Source: Nyssa sinensis
Lineage: Eukaryota > Streptophyta > Magnoliopsida > Cornales > Nyssaceae
Length of the DNA stretch: 64,000 nt
Assembly (NCBI GenBank): GCA_008638375.1
Contig: CM018051.1
Coordinates: 40,816,677-40,880,676 of the forward strand
Reading direction: 5' to 3'
The position numbers were made by a program, and so were the translations under genes. A model generated the notes under the pieces. The model was given only the letters and a program-made list of their open reading frames with translations. It did not search any database and was not told the DNA's origin. Positions within the stretch are counted from its first letter, which is position 1. Each line of letters starts with the position of its first letter. Positions 37,501 to 50,309 of this stretch are shown piece by piece.

Positions 37501-38319
37501 TTGACACAATGAAAGGTCATAATAATAATTTAAGAATAAGTAAATGTCAATGATGCAGGGTACATGAAGTCATCAATAGAGATCCGGTCGAACAATGGTC
37601 ATACTATCATAATCATAGAATAATTAATAGTAAGTCAATAAATACGTTTTCGAAACATATGATCATTCATAAGGAGAATATGATCATTTAATGAGTCAAT
37701 AAAAGATACGATATCAATAAACACTGTGATGCATAATTTTTTCTTGACATGACCTCAAAAGTAACCTTCCTTAGTAATAGTATCCTTACTCAGTAAAAGT
37801 ATCCTTCCTTAGTATCCTTCCTTCCCTTGGTTCACTACCACACCGGACCCTTTACCTGGATTCACTCCCATACCAAACCCTTTACTTGGATTCATTCCCA
37901 CACCTGAATCCCTTCCCTAATTCACTCCCACACCTGAATCATTTCCTGAACCACTTCCTTTGACCCATATCCAAGATTCACTCCCATATTTAAATCATTA
38001 GATATTTCTATGGACTGTAACCTGTAGAACTGATAAAGCATCGAATGGACGTTGTGACTGAGCACAACTCCGGGTACTCATAATACATCATGATTATCAT
38101 AACTCTATAGAGAGCATATGAGTGGAATATCAATAGCATGAACATAACAATCAGCCTTTCAAGGAGTGGTACGAAGTGTACAAATACTCATGATAAGAAT
38201 AGTAGTTTGATCCTCAATAAATTTCACAAGATAGAACAAATATCACATTATGGCATAAATAAACATCAGACATATCTCTCATAAGATAGAACATGTATCA
38301 GATCCTAAGCCAATAAACG

Positions 38320-39080
38320 TTGGGTACACATAGGAGTACAACTTGGCAGTAATAAGGAATAACATAACATCGTGACTTGGCTAGGAATCAATAGTACAAG
38401 TGTATAAGCAGTTACGTATGAGCAGTTACGATCAAGGTATAATAGTTAGCTATCAATAACCTTTCGCAATATAGGATAAACATAATACTCGTGGAGTCAA
38501 TGACATCGAATACGTATAAGAGTACAATCTTGGCAATGAAAGGAACAATCATGGCTTGAGAGAACTACGTATAAGTGGTTGAGTTTCAATGATATATAGA
38601 AGGTAAAATCAATCATGATCAAGGTACAACAATAATTTCCTTAATAAGATTCGTTAAGATGGGAACCATCATCAATCATAGAATCAATAATAGGGAACAA
38701 TCATGGCTTAAGAGAACTACATATAAGAGATCGAGTTTTAATGACATATAGAAGGTAAAATCAATCATGATCAAGGTATAACAATTAAATCCTCAATAAA
38801 ATCCATAAGATAAGACAATCATCAATTTGTGGAATCAATAACAAGGGGTACGTATAAGAGTACAATATTGGCAATAAAAGAATAGCATGGCTTGGAAAAT
38901 CACAAGTAAGAGATCCAAGATTTACTTACAAAAATATAATAGTTAACTTTCAATAATCCTCACAAGATAGAATAAACATGAAATTGTGGAACCAATAACA
39001 TTGGGTACGTTTTGGAGTACAATCTTAGCAATAAAAGAAATAACATGGCTACGAAAATCGCATAACAGAGATCCAAGATT
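38320..39080. repeat. Degenerate longer repeats in solo LTR
   Basis: GGTACGTATAAGAGTACAAT, ATCATGGCTTRAGAGAACTA and AATCATGATCAAGGTA recur at spacings of about 150-190 bp across this region. Confidence 0.7.
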
Positions 39081-39678
39081 TACTTACCTTTGATCTATAT
39101 GATCTACTTTAGTACTCCGTAATTTTCTCCTTTCCCTTTGACTTGCCTATACATCAATAAATATGTCTCAGTTCTACTGTCATTTATCAAATTGTATACT
39201 TCATTACTCTAAGTATCTCTTTTACTAACTTAGGTTCTACATTTGAGTTTGAAATATCGAAGAAAGTCAATTTAGGCTTTCACAGTTTTCAATTTGAACT
39301 TCTATACCGAGAAGGGCAAAATGGTCATTTTACATGTCTCTATTTTTTGGGACCTATTTTCAAAAATCGGACTTCACTGTTGAGTCCAGAATGTTCGACA
39401 TAATAAGAACTCACTATTTACTTAGTTTAATTGGAGTCCGTTTGACTCACATTTAACTCAGGGGTGTTTTGGTCATTTGGTATGTCTATGGGTATTTTAT
39501 TTTTTTGGGACTCAGTCACGTGAAATGGACCTCACCATTGGATCCAGAAGGTCCAACATAGTAAATTTACACTATTCACTTGCTTAATTTAGATATCAAA
39601 AATTAATTTAATAATTAACTAACTTAAATTAATTATGTATAACTATAATATATATTATTTGGGGGCAAACAGATCACA

Positions 39679-39757
39679 TGTGCCTTAGTGGCACAGTGGT
39701 ACAGTGCTTCAGGGATTAACCCTAAGGTCTTGAGTTCAATCCGTGGGGGCAGCAGCC
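39679..39757 (+). other. tRNA-like module (A box / B box) in an LTR
   Basis: TGGCACAGTGG fits the A box TRGYNNARNNG; AGTTCAATCC is close to the B box. Not a foldable functional tRNA. It is antisense to its host LTR. Confidence 0.5.
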
Positions 39758-41057
39758 CCCATATTTTTTTTCTCTATTTCCCTAAAGCAAATAATGGATT
39801 AAACATTAAAACAGGGATAGGATAACCTCATTCCCAAACAGAATTTAAATCAAATTTCTTAACCGTGTACTCAAACAGTCTATATCCCATTTAAATTAAC
39901 GCCAAATAATCTAATTTCTTAATCGTGTACCCAAACAGTCTGACCCGAACTCGAACCCGAACCAAGCCTTAACCTGTAACCCATTTCCTGGTTCTTCTTC
40001 TCCCCAGTTCTCCGATTGTTCTCTCCCGACAACGGTGACTCGCTGGCGGTAATTTTTTTGAAGCTTCTTAGTGGGGTTTTATTTTACTTTCAAGGGGGAT
40101 CTCATATCCATGGTTTAACATGGATTTGGTGGGGTTTTGGGCTGCCAAAACACGCCACGACAGTGGCTTTTCCGACAAGAAACGATTTTTCGGTGAGAGG
40201 ATTTTCCTCTATTTCATGCACCAAACTTCATGGTTTTTCCCCTATTTTATTCCATTCATTTTCTGCACTCATGAGGATCAGTTCATCATGGTCCAATGCC
40301 CTCAATGCTATCAAAATCATATACCTTACATAACCTGTAACTGAGTTTTGCTCACTATTTTCTCTACCATTTTGCCCCATTCTTTTTGCAATAATTTCTA
40401 ATTTCATGCTCATACGAACCTCAGAATAATATCTAACATTCATGCTTTGAAAAAAAACTAAAACAGAATCACAACAACTTACCTAGTTTCCAAGCTTTGC
40501 TCGCGTAATACCTCCTCTGTTTGCCCTAGCCTCCTTTCCTCTTCCTCCTACTTCTTTCTGTTTTTTCCTTTTTGGCTCTCTCACGCATGTAAGGCATGCT
40601 CAGTTTATAACTGCCCCCCCTAATTTTCTCTTTCTTTCTCTCTCTCTCTCTCTCTTTCATTGACTTTTCCTTTTTCTGCTTTCGTAACCCTCATTCCCTT
40701 CCCTTAATGTGGGGGTTACTTATATCATTATCATAATATATACATATATATACCATACATCCCATATTTATATACTTACTGACATATATACATATATATA
40801 CCTATATTCCATATATATATATTTTCATGATTTTTATTTTTATTTTTATTTATTTTTATATTATTTATATATTATTTTATTTTATTTCAATATTCATTCA
40901 TGACTTGTCCGGGCATTGTTCAGGGCATCATCTGTACATTCGAAACTATTTAGACTTCACAACTGTCAATTCCATTCAACGTCATAACATAAAGCCCTGT
41001 CAGTTCGGGTTTACATGGTTCACTCGGTTACAATTTGGGTCGGGGTATTACATCTTC

Positions 41058-43095
41058 CAATAAGTGGTTGGTCTAAAGATCTTTATTACACGATATGGAC
41101 CTTCCCAATTAGGGGATAGCTTTATAGAACTTAGTTCCTTGGTATTTTGGACAACCTTTATGAGAACGAGATCTTCTACCTATAAGCTTTTAGACTAGAT
41201 TACCTTGTTGAAATATATGGATATTATCTATTTGTCGGAGGCCATTCTGATATGGGCCTACTCTCTTTTCTCTTCTAAGAGGTCTAGATTTTGTGAGGGA
41301 AAAGCATTATTCTAAATTAGTTGGTGCGTTTCAATTTTGAGGGAATGGAGACTGATCTCTACTAGTGTGATGACCTCAATCCCAAACGTTAGAGAGAATG
41401 GTATCTTACTAGTGGGAGTTCTTTTGGTAGTTCGGTAGGCCTAGAAGGCCTTTGGAAATTCATCAACCCACTTAGCTTTAGTAGCTTATAACCTCTTATT
41501 GAGAGCTTCTAGGATTAATCTGTTAGTGACTTCGACCTGACCAATGGCCTGAGGATAACTTGGAGAGGAAAAGTGTTGGAGTATATAGAGGTCGGTTAAA
41601 ATTTTTTTAAAAACCTTCCCTCGGAACTGAGTCTCATTGTTTGTGATCAGAACCTTTGGGTATCCCGAATGTGCAAACTATATCTTTCCAAGTGAGATTT
41701 GGTACTTCTAACTCTGATATTTTGGCTAACATATGAGCTTCTACCCATTTAGTGAAGTAGTTTATAGCCACGAGGAGGAATTTCTTATTTGAGTTGCCTT
41801 TGGGAGAGGTCTGACGATGTCTATCCCCTACTAAACAAACGACCAAGGACTCGTAAAAAGGGACCATTTATTGCAACGGTTGATTCTAGTAGGGGGCAAA
41901 CCTCTAGGATATGTCATACCTCTTCACATGTTCTTTGGCATCTTTTTGCATGGTTGGCCAGTAATAGCCCTGTGTGAGGGCTCTATGGGATAAGGCCCTT
42001 ACCTCATTATGATTCACATATATTCCCTCATGTATTTCTGTTTAATAGATATTGAGCCTCTTTTTCAGCAAGACACAGAAGTAGAGGAAGTGTGAAGGAT
42101 CTTCGATAGAGCCTGTTGTTTAGAATCAGGTACCAAACTAATCTGATACATATCTCTCTAAATTGGTCCTTCTCGCTGGCAAGATATCGTCATTTAAGTA
42201 ATGGATAATATGAGTCATCCAGTTATCTATTTCATAAATGTAAAGTGCTTATTTTTTTTGAATGATACTTGGAGTTTCCTAGAATAAGACATTAATATCG
42301 GCCCATGACTCAAAGCTGAGTGTAATTATTAGTGTTTTTGAGCTAAGGAAGGAAGATATGTTTGTTAAGGCATCCGCTCTTGAGTTACCAACTTAGTCCA
42401 ATTTCTCCAAAGTAAAGCTATTGAAGGATTTGGCCAAGGATTTGATTACTTTGGCATATTGACCCATCCTCTGGTCTTTCACCATAAATTATCCAAAGAC
42501 TTGATTGACCACTAATTGTGAGTTAGAATATGCTTTGCGGTCCTGAGCTCCACACTTTATGGCCATCTGGATTCCATTGATTAACGCTTCAAACTCTGCC
42601 TTCATTGTTAGATGCTTGGAATCCCAATAATATAGATTTTTTCCAATAGGTCTCCCACTGGGTTTTATAGGACTATTCCAACACTTGCCCCTTTATCAAT
42701 AGGGAAGCCGCTAGTCTAGAGGGTACGGGGGTTTGATGGTTTTCATGTTATGGAGGTTTGGAGAATTCCACCTAGAAATCTTCCACTTTTTATGCCTTGA
42801 TCGCAGTTCTAGGTTCATATTGGATATCAAACTCCCCTAGCTCCACAAACCACTTCATTAATCATCGTAGGGTCTCAACAATGGTGTGTGCTTAGAAATA
42901 GGGTCTCAGTTTTCGAGCTGAGATAACCAGTGCGTAGGCTAACTTTTTCAAGTCTAGATATCTTGACTCGGCTCCCACAAATGCTTTACTGACATAAAAA
43001 ATGGGCTTCTAGACTCCATTTTGTTCCTTTAGTAGCATAGAATTGATTGTATGATATGAAATTTCCAGGTAAAGGTACAATCTTTCTCTATTGGT
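41058..43095 (-). pseudogene. Decayed Gypsy pol: RNase H and integrase
   Basis: Minus-strand RNase H (about 42610-42380) reads AEFEALINGIQMAIKCGAQD, KAYSNSQLVVNQVFG, a stop, then VKDQRMGQYAKVIKSLAKSF and NSRADALTN. The Asp of the DSQL motif is changed to Asn. Integrase (41867-41634) reads KFLLVAINYFTKWVEAHMLA and WKDIVCTFGIPKG, with the Asp of VAIDYFTKW also replaced by Asn. Several further stops occur. The sequence style is that of Tat/Athila-type Gypsy pol. Confidence 0.8.
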
Positions 43096-43102
43096 TGACT
43101 AT

Positions 43103-43196
43103 TGCCTTAGAAATTATGTACTATAAACCTTGTCGGTATTCTAGTCTGTTCAGTTGGGCTATCGAGTTTATCCTAGTATGCTCAAACTCAATTTGT
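43103..43196 (+). repeat. Unoccupied paralogue of the site hit by the solo LTR at 44955
   Basis: It reads through ATTGCCTTAGAAATTATGTA, CCTTGTCGG, TATTCTAGTCTGTTCAGT and CCTAGTATGCTCAAACTC. In the paralogous copy the same phrases are split by the solo LTR: left part at 44916-44954, right part at 48533-48595. Confidence 0.75.
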
Positions 43197-43207
43197 GTAT
43201 CCTTGTA

Positions 43208-44087
43208 AATATAGAATTGATGACGTTTCTCTTTGGAATGATTACATGATATATCCTTGTATTTCATGATGAATTATGACGTACTCACTTGTAATTATTG
43301 TGATAATTGAACTTGATTGAATGGCTATTGGATATATATATATATATATATATATTGTTCTTGTGGCTTTAAACAGGAAATTGAGGTGCATCATGGGGTT
43401 TGTATACTTAGACTAATATTTTGTGCTTGAATTTCTTTATATTGACTACCCTGATTATTATTATTATACCATGTGGAGTGGTGCCACCTCTTCTTGTTTT
43501 TTATATCTACTATTGTGATTTAGTAGATGTTGTAATTGTATGCTTGTGATGTAAATTGGACATTAGGGATTGTCTTCCTCGGACTTACATGTTTTTGCAC
43601 GCTGCTTGCTTGTGTGTTTTGGAAAACTCTATTAAGCGTTATGGCTCACCCCTGTTGTTCATGGGAATGGTAGGTAAAGGACTAGTGAAGGTTGTTGAAG
43701 CATTGCAGATGAACTGAAGCCATTATAGCATTTAGTGTATATTGGTGTACTTATTCTTTGAAACTATTAAGGGTGCTTATACATTTTATACCACTTATAT
43801 ATATGTGCTGTATATTGGACTATAGAGTCAGCTTTGGACATACCTTGTTACATATTATTGATGGATGTTTAATATAGCCACCTTTGATAGCATTCAATTT
43901 CATTTAATCCTGTTATGAAACTTGCACAAGTCTAATCATGAGACAGAACTAAAAATAATTAAAGGAAAGCAAAATAAATAAAATGACCCGTATTTTACAC
44001 TTATGACTAGGTTGGTTAGTCCATATTACCTTCCTTTCGGGGTTCTAATGACCTTTTAGTCCGGCCCTGCGGATTAGGGGTGCGATA
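43208..44087 (+). repeat. 5' LTR (truncated) of Gypsy element F
   Basis: Its left part (AGAATTGATGACG...GTACTCACTTGTAA, 43208-43297) is closely similar to 61150-61233, which lies in the distal part of the 3' LTR of the same element. The end GGATTAGGGGTGCGATA is followed by a tRNA-Met PBS. Contains (TA)n at 43332-43355. The first part of the LTR is missing. Confidence 0.6.
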
Positions 44088-44090
44088 GAA

Positions 44091-44102
44091 TGGTATCAAA
44101 AC
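44091..44102 (+). other. Primer-binding site of Gypsy element F
   Basis: TGGTATCAAAAC matches the initiator tRNA-Met PBS (TGGTATCAGAGC) except two positions, and sits 3 bp after the LTR end. Confidence 0.65.
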
Positions 44103-44954
44103 TTTAGGTTTCAAATTCTTAGGAACAATGGGGGAGGTTAGACCTTGGATTACTTAGTCTGGTTAGGATTGCATGTTATATGTGCTTGTATCATTTTGTA
44201 TTTATAGTTATACACTGTACTTTGTTTCCCGATTGACTGAGATTATGTGATGTGTTTGAGTTATTGATTAGTTGAGCCTGTACACTATTTGTCCATGTAA
44301 TAGATCGTATATTTCATAGGATAAGTTATGTGCCTAGTTATTTATATGGTAGGTTGTGTACTCATATATGTGTGTGTGTGTATATGTATATATATATATA
44401 TCCTTAGGATGGATTAGATATTTATATGCTGATATGGTAGGCTACATGTTAGATATTACCTATTGTTTGCTGATTCTGTGTGTATGCTAGGTTAGTACCT
44501 GATTATTCATGGGTTATAATATTATGACTACGATATATCTATACAGATCATATTGGTCTCAGGCCTTGCGTTAGAGTTGATAGACGGTACCCTATCACCT
44601 AATAACAAAAGGAGCTGTGATTCATGAAGGGTTATTACCTAGTTATAAAAGTGATAGATAACAAGGAAATTATGAAATGTTAAATGAAAGATGTCGGGAA
44701 GGCTATAAATTGCTAAGTAAAAGAGACATAAGAGTGAAAAATGTTATGTAAGAAATAAAACTTGTTGATTTTCCTGTGTTTGGAATTAGGTTGTGGATAC
44801 TCAGTATGTTTCTATTTGAGACCTTAGGAATATTTTTGGGTTGAGCTCTCGTAGCGAAAAGGGTACTGTATGTGGATAGTGTTCACTTAGGATTGAATCC
44901 TGTATATTAAAGTTAGCTATTGCCTTAGAGATTATGTACTATAGACTTTGTCGG

Positions 44955-47900
44955 TGTAGAGAGTTGAAAAAAAAAAATGTAAAGTATGGTATATATATAT
45001 ATATGTGGTAGAAAATGAATAAAAGAAAAGAAAAGTGAGGGAAGGGGGGCGGTGTAAGTCGCGGGTGAGGAAGAGCGGCAGAACAGGGGAGAAGGAAAAG
45101 GAGAAGAAAAGAGAGAAAGAAAAAGGAAGAAAAGAGAAAAGAGAGAGAGGGAGAGGGAAGGGAAGAAGCAGAAGCGGCGGTGGTCGCGAGGCAAGGGGGC
45201 GATGGGTTTTGGATTTCCTGGTGCGATTGGGGCTGTGTGTTACGGATTGGAGGGACGCGAAGCAGCAGGGATGGGATGGGACAGATCTATAGGAGAGTCA
45301 TCGCTGAGTTGATCTCTCAACTCTGTACCGAACATCGCAAGGAGGGAAGCAGCAGTTGGCGAAATCCTTTGTTCTGATCAAGGCAGATGGGTTTCGCGAT
45401 GGTCGACTAGAGGATGGTGTGCGGCAATAGGTGTATATGTCTGTGTGTATAATGGTGCGGAGGAGGTTCCGGGTTTGGGCAACAATCGTTTGGCAGTGGT
45501 GTTGGTTGCGTGTTGAGGTGGAGGAAGAGAGATTTATGGAGCATTGCCGAGAGCAATTTTGGGTATTGGGTCTCTTGGAGTATTCTGATGGTGATGATGT
45601 TGAAATGGAAGAGCAGAGGCGTGGGATAGGTGGATTCTGTTCGTGAAATTGGTGATTCTTTGAGTCAAGCTCTTAGTGATGGGCTGTTTGTTGTTGCGGT
45701 GGGCTGTCGTTATGAATTGTACGTGTGGATGTTACGGTTCTGTAGTTCAGAATTGCGTGGGGGCATCGTTGGTCGCTTAGTAGAATTTAAGGGCTGAGAT
45801 CTCTGCGGCTAAGTTGGTCTGTTTGATTTGTTTGTGGTCAATATGTGTGTTGGGTTGTTCTCTGATAGCAGTAGGGGCCATTTGTTTGAGCAGTTTGTGT
45901 GACGATGTAGTAAGGGTATGTGCATATATATATGTGTGTGTGTGTTTGTGTATCTTTAGAGCAGGGGGGAAACTGGAAGGGCGAGAGAGTGGTATGCGGC
46001 TTTAGGGGCTATTGTTAAAACTAGATTGGAGAAGGTGTTGACATCGTTGCAATAAATCCAGCAATGGTCATTGATCCTTCCCGTGCTGGTTATGGGTTGA
46101 ATTGAGGATGTTTGGTGTGACTTGATACTTGGTGTTGGAAGGAAGCTATGACGGCACGGTGAGGAATGTATGTAGTAATTCGATTATCCAATCTGAGTAT
46201 GGGGTTAAGGCTGGAACTAAACCCAGAGTTTCTTCACTACTGGTGAACCTGTTGGTGTGTGTGGGTTGCAACTGCCATGTCGAATCCTGTATAAGGCAGT
46301 TCTTGATACTCCTCCAAGTAGTAATTTGTCATGGGAAATCTGTTCAACGGGTTGCTGCTATACTTGGCAAAGCTGGAGAAGAGCTGCCAGCCAAATGACA
46401 ATGGCAGAATGGGATCCGGACTAGCAGAACTAGCAGGGTATAAATCTTGTTTTCTGAAATTACTATCTCTAATGGAAGTATATTTTAGTCATAAGGTCTG
46501 TTGGAAAATCGGAATATGTGATGAGTTAAATATAGTTCAGCCCTTGATTTGCATATAGTCCAGTTATTAAATGAAGTATAGTCTAGCTATTAATTTGAGT
46601 ATAATTTCTAACTATTGGGTGACATTATGTGCTATATAGGACTTTTGGAAAATTATGGGCAGATAGGAATAGAACTTGTGAGATTTTAATTATTCCCAAA
46701 AATTGCAGTTAATTGTGGATTGACCCAAGCAAATAAAATAATATTTAATTAAATAATTATTTAAAGGAGAAATTACCAAAATGCCCCTGAGTCAGAGTAC
46801 CCAAACGAACTCAAATTGAAATAAAAGAATAGTGAAACTTTATTATTTCGAGTATTCCAGATTCAATGGTGAAGTCTAATTGAGTAAAAGAGATACCAAT
46901 CATAAAGAGACATAAAATTTGATGAATAACATAGATTTGTGTAGCGATATATATATATATATATATATATATATTGAGACCTGTTTGTGAATTTTAGGAA
47001 CATCAAAAGGGAAAGGCGAGGACCCTCTAAGCAGCTACAGTAGGAGGACTGAGTCATTCATCAGTTGATTGGACTACTTAGTGGATATAGCTTCCTAGGG
47101 TTGGGACACGCCTTAGTCAGGTATGGTACTTTGCTAAGTAAGGAATAGAATTAAATTAGGATTGATGTGCATATTGATTGAATGATTTTTGTGCTTGATA
47201 GAAGATCACATAGGGGTTATTGCTTCGAGAAACTTTGAGTTGATTGTTTATGTGCTTCCGTGTTCCTTATGATTATTTGGGAGTTGTGATTTACTTCTTG
47301 AGTTGTCTTCATATGTGATTTATGTTTTAGAAGCATTGTTGATATTGTGACATGTGGACTGGGTAAGTGTTGAGATTGATCGAGCATGACACATAGATTT
47401 GTGGATGAAATCTTATGATTTAAATGCTATTGTTGATCTTAATTGTAATGCATTATTTAAAGCGTGTTGCATATGCTTATGAAAGTGATGTTTCATTTGA
47501 GCTGTACTATTGCATGATGAAATCATGGCATATTGGCATAGGGTGATTCCTTGAAAGCATAGTGTGGGTCAGCACGAGGTGCTGTGCATTATGAGGGTGT
47601 AGATCCGGTGGTGAAAAACCCAAAATTGGCTATTGGTACTCGCATGCCATCGAGGTTCGGATCGTAAAGCGAGACATATATTGGTACTTGCATGCCAACG
47701 GGGAAGAACCGTGAAGCGAGACATGGGTGTGACATTGAGATGCATGGGTGTGTCACGCATATCGCCTGTGCATTGTGTTGATGAATTTGTGAACGTGATA
47801 TAGGGTTTTATACAGATGTAGTTTGTACATTGCCATTATATTGTATGCATGACTTGGAAGGCATATAGATATGAATGTACACTTGCACATGCCACGCCTT

Positions 47901-48527
47901 AATTTTGTTCCTCGCATTAGTATTGTATCATACCAGCAGTTGAGCTGACCCATTCGTGGGAACAACATTTCAGATGACACTCCCGACACCTGAGACTTGA
48001 GGAAGTCTAGCCGAGTGGAGGAGACTTGACTTTAGATGGATATTTGGCCCGAGAGATGTAATTTTTGATGTACGGGCTTAAGCCCAATGACATATATGTA
48101 TATTGACAGAAGTGAACGTATGTACGTATGTATCTATTTAATTGTCTTCGGTTGTATCTTGGTTGTATATTTTCGGTTGTATAATTAGGCGATGTATATT
48201 TGAATTTGATGAGATTGTGGCCATCGAGTGAGGATGGGATGTACTGTTGTTTATATATGTAAATTGTTGCAAAATATTAGGTGAAAAAAGGCTTAGCAAA
48301 CAAAGGAGGTTCGGCCGAAATTTTATAAAACGGGAATGTATGTGTATTGACAGAGATATATGGATGTATAGTTATGTTAGTGGAATTGTCTTGTATCGGT
48401 CGTTGTATGTAGGCTTGTATCTAAATCGTTGTATCTTTTATTTATTTATTTATTCATCTATTTATTTTCTTCCTTTGTTTCGCTTTAGTCGCGTCCCCGG
48501 GTTCGGTCGGGAATTCGGGGCGTGACA
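44955..48527 (+). mobile_element. Solo LTR, long Gypsy type, 3573 bp
   Basis: Starts TGTAGAGAG and ends GGGGCGTGACA. Flanks GTCGG (44950-44954) and GTTGG (48528-48532) form a one-mismatch 5-bp target duplication. The paralogous empty site at 43103-43196 supports both borders. Its distal half (46600-48527) matches 55402-57000 in inverse orientation and 62430-63700 in direct orientation. Contains (AT)n at 46947-46974. The frames at 45035-45650 are low-complexity and not genes. Confidence 0.83.
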
Positions 48528-48741
48528 GTTGGTCTTCTAGTCTGTTCAGTGGGGCTAATGGGTTTACCCTAGTATGCTTAGACTCATTTTATGATAGAGA
48601 TAGAGTGACAGAACTTGCAGTGTAGTGTCAAGTGGTGTTACTTGGTGTAGAGAATTTTAGATTCTCTCAATTGATAGTGATTGGTGGGATTGTAGTTGTA
48701 GCCTGAAATTCGAGGATCAAATTTTTATAAGGGGTGAAGAT

Positions 48742-49268
48742 TGTAATGACTAGAAAATTCGTCAAAGGGTAATTTGGTAAATTATCAACATAGACTGAGG
48801 TTAGACTGGCCATTAATGGATGATGTGTCAAAAGAATCGTGAAATGAGTTGATAAGTCATCAATATGACACAGTAAAACTTAAATGGAATTTTGGTAATT
48901 TATTCAGGATTGATGTGAGCCACGAGGCTACACAGTCATCTACAGGAAGCAGATAAATATGAAAATTCAAATTACTAAACTTGGAGAAACAAACTATATA
49001 TTTGGAATTAGAGCATCGAAATTAGCTAGGATGCTAAATTTGGTGCAATTCTGAGATAGTTTATTTTTAGACGCGTGTGCGCTCACAATTAGCCAATTGG
49101 CCGTGTGCCGCCTTGGAAATTGCAAAAAGCTTTTCCAAGAAGCTAAGTGGGATATTCTAGAACATGACAAGTGTCAACAAATTGGTGGTGGAAGAGGAAG
49201 TGCTTGTGTGTGTAGGGGAGCATGGTAAGGGAACAAGAAGTGATGTGTGCGATGTGTTAATGGGACCT

Positions 49269-49322
<54 letters not shown>

Positions 49323-49466
49323 TCCCATTTCCTTTCCCTTGTTGTTGACACTTTCTCACTCCTCTTTTTCTCCCACTTATCTTTTTTCCCTCTAATGGCC
49401 GAGTGTGTGAAGAATGTGTGTTTGATATGAGAGAAAGAGAGTGGGTGTGTGCAGATATATGCATGT

Positions 49467-49500
<34 letters not shown>

Positions 49501-50108
49501 CAGTGAGTGTGTATCATTGTGTGTGTGTGTGTGTAACACACACACTATGTGAAGTTGAGACTAAGAAAAAAAGAACCAAAGAAAGGAAAGGAAAAAAAAT
49601 AAAAATAAAAAAACAGAAAGAAAGAGAAGGAAAAATGGACTGGACTAGGTAGAACTAGCGTGAGGCAACTATGGAAGTTTGAGTGGATCTTTCTCTATCA
49701 TCTCTCTCTCTAGAAACCAAGAGCTATGAATGGAGATAGGGACTCTTGAAACCTTCCATTTAGTTTCAGAGGTTGAAACTAGTGATTTTTTGCTTGAATA
49801 AATGTTATGTGCATATGTATATGATATATGTAATTGTGTGAGTGTAAGTGTGTGTTTGACAGAGAAAACCCATTTTCAGGTTTCCATGAGAATTGAGGAG
49901 TTCTGAACATTGGGGATGATTGTAAAATGTCCCAAAAAGAAGAACAAAAAGAAAATGAGTGAAATATGGTGGCCGGAGTGAGAGAACCCGCGAGTTGGAG
50001 GTGGTTCACTGAAAAATCGGGTTCCACCAGGAATCCGTATTCTTGGCTCCTTTGATTTGCAGAATTTGTCCAAATAGACTCCAAATGATGTTTAAAACAA
50101 TTTAGGAT
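48742..50108 (+). repeat. 3' LTR of element F, proximal part
   Basis: Starts TGTAATGACTAG right after the purine tract. Contains (AG)n 49272-49317, (AT)n near 49470-49491 and (GT)n near 49518-49534. It continues after the Pack-type element at 51592-51819, after the next solo LTR at 59443-61230, and presumably beyond the window. Confidence 0.6.
49272..49317. repeat. (AG)23 microsatellite
   Basis: Uninterrupted AG run of about 46 bp inside the 3' LTR of element F. Open frames crossing it on both strands are artefacts. Confidence 0.95.
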
Positions 50109-50309
50109 CAATGTTTTCAAAACCGGACCAGACCAGCCGGTTCAACCGGTTGAACCGTCGACCAGTCCACAAAACGGTCCGGTTTAACCCATAAACCCAT
50201 TCCAAGCTCAAAACCATTCTGAAAATTAAAAACCGGTAAAACCGGGCGGTCCGACCGGTGAACCGTTCGACCCGGCACTGGGTCACCGGTTCGCCACTAT
50301 GTATAAAAC

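Larger units (their letters stand above)
36709..41052 (-). mobile_element. Solo LTR, long Gypsy type, 4344 bp
   Basis: Perfect 5-bp target duplication TCTTC at 36704-36708 and 41053-41057. On the minus strand it starts TGTAATACCCCGACCC and ends CGGGTCGTGACA. No internal region, so an LTR-LTR recombination product. Inserted in the 3' non-coding part of the Tat-like element. Contains two minisatellite zones and a tRNA-like module. The region around 39300-39480 is clearly related to 56690-56890 in another LTR of this window. Confidence 0.88.
32830..43095 (-). mobile_element. Ty3/Gypsy Tat-lineage-like retrotransposon, partial, interrupted
   Basis: Read on the minus strand: RNase H and integrase (43095-41058), a solo-LTR insertion (41052-36709), tandem repeats (36660-36077), an antisense gag-like ORF (35774-33868, + strand), purine tract and a putative LTR. 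Flanks of the solo LTR join continuously (TCTTC duplicated), so the two halves are one element. The RNase H resembles the plant-type second RNase H of Tat elements, and an extra antisense ORF between integrase and the 3' LTR is known for that lineage. Gag, protease, most of RT and the 5' LTR are absent; the right edge meets another Gypsy element near 43096. Confidence 0.7.

Noticed and set aside
45035..46560. Several Arg/Lys/Gly-rich open frames
   Set aside because: Purine-rich, low-complexity stretches within a solo LTR; frames are short and unrelated to each other.
49157..49545. Open frames on both strands across 49.2-49.5 kb
   Set aside because: Products of (AG)n, (AT)n and (GT)n microsatellites.
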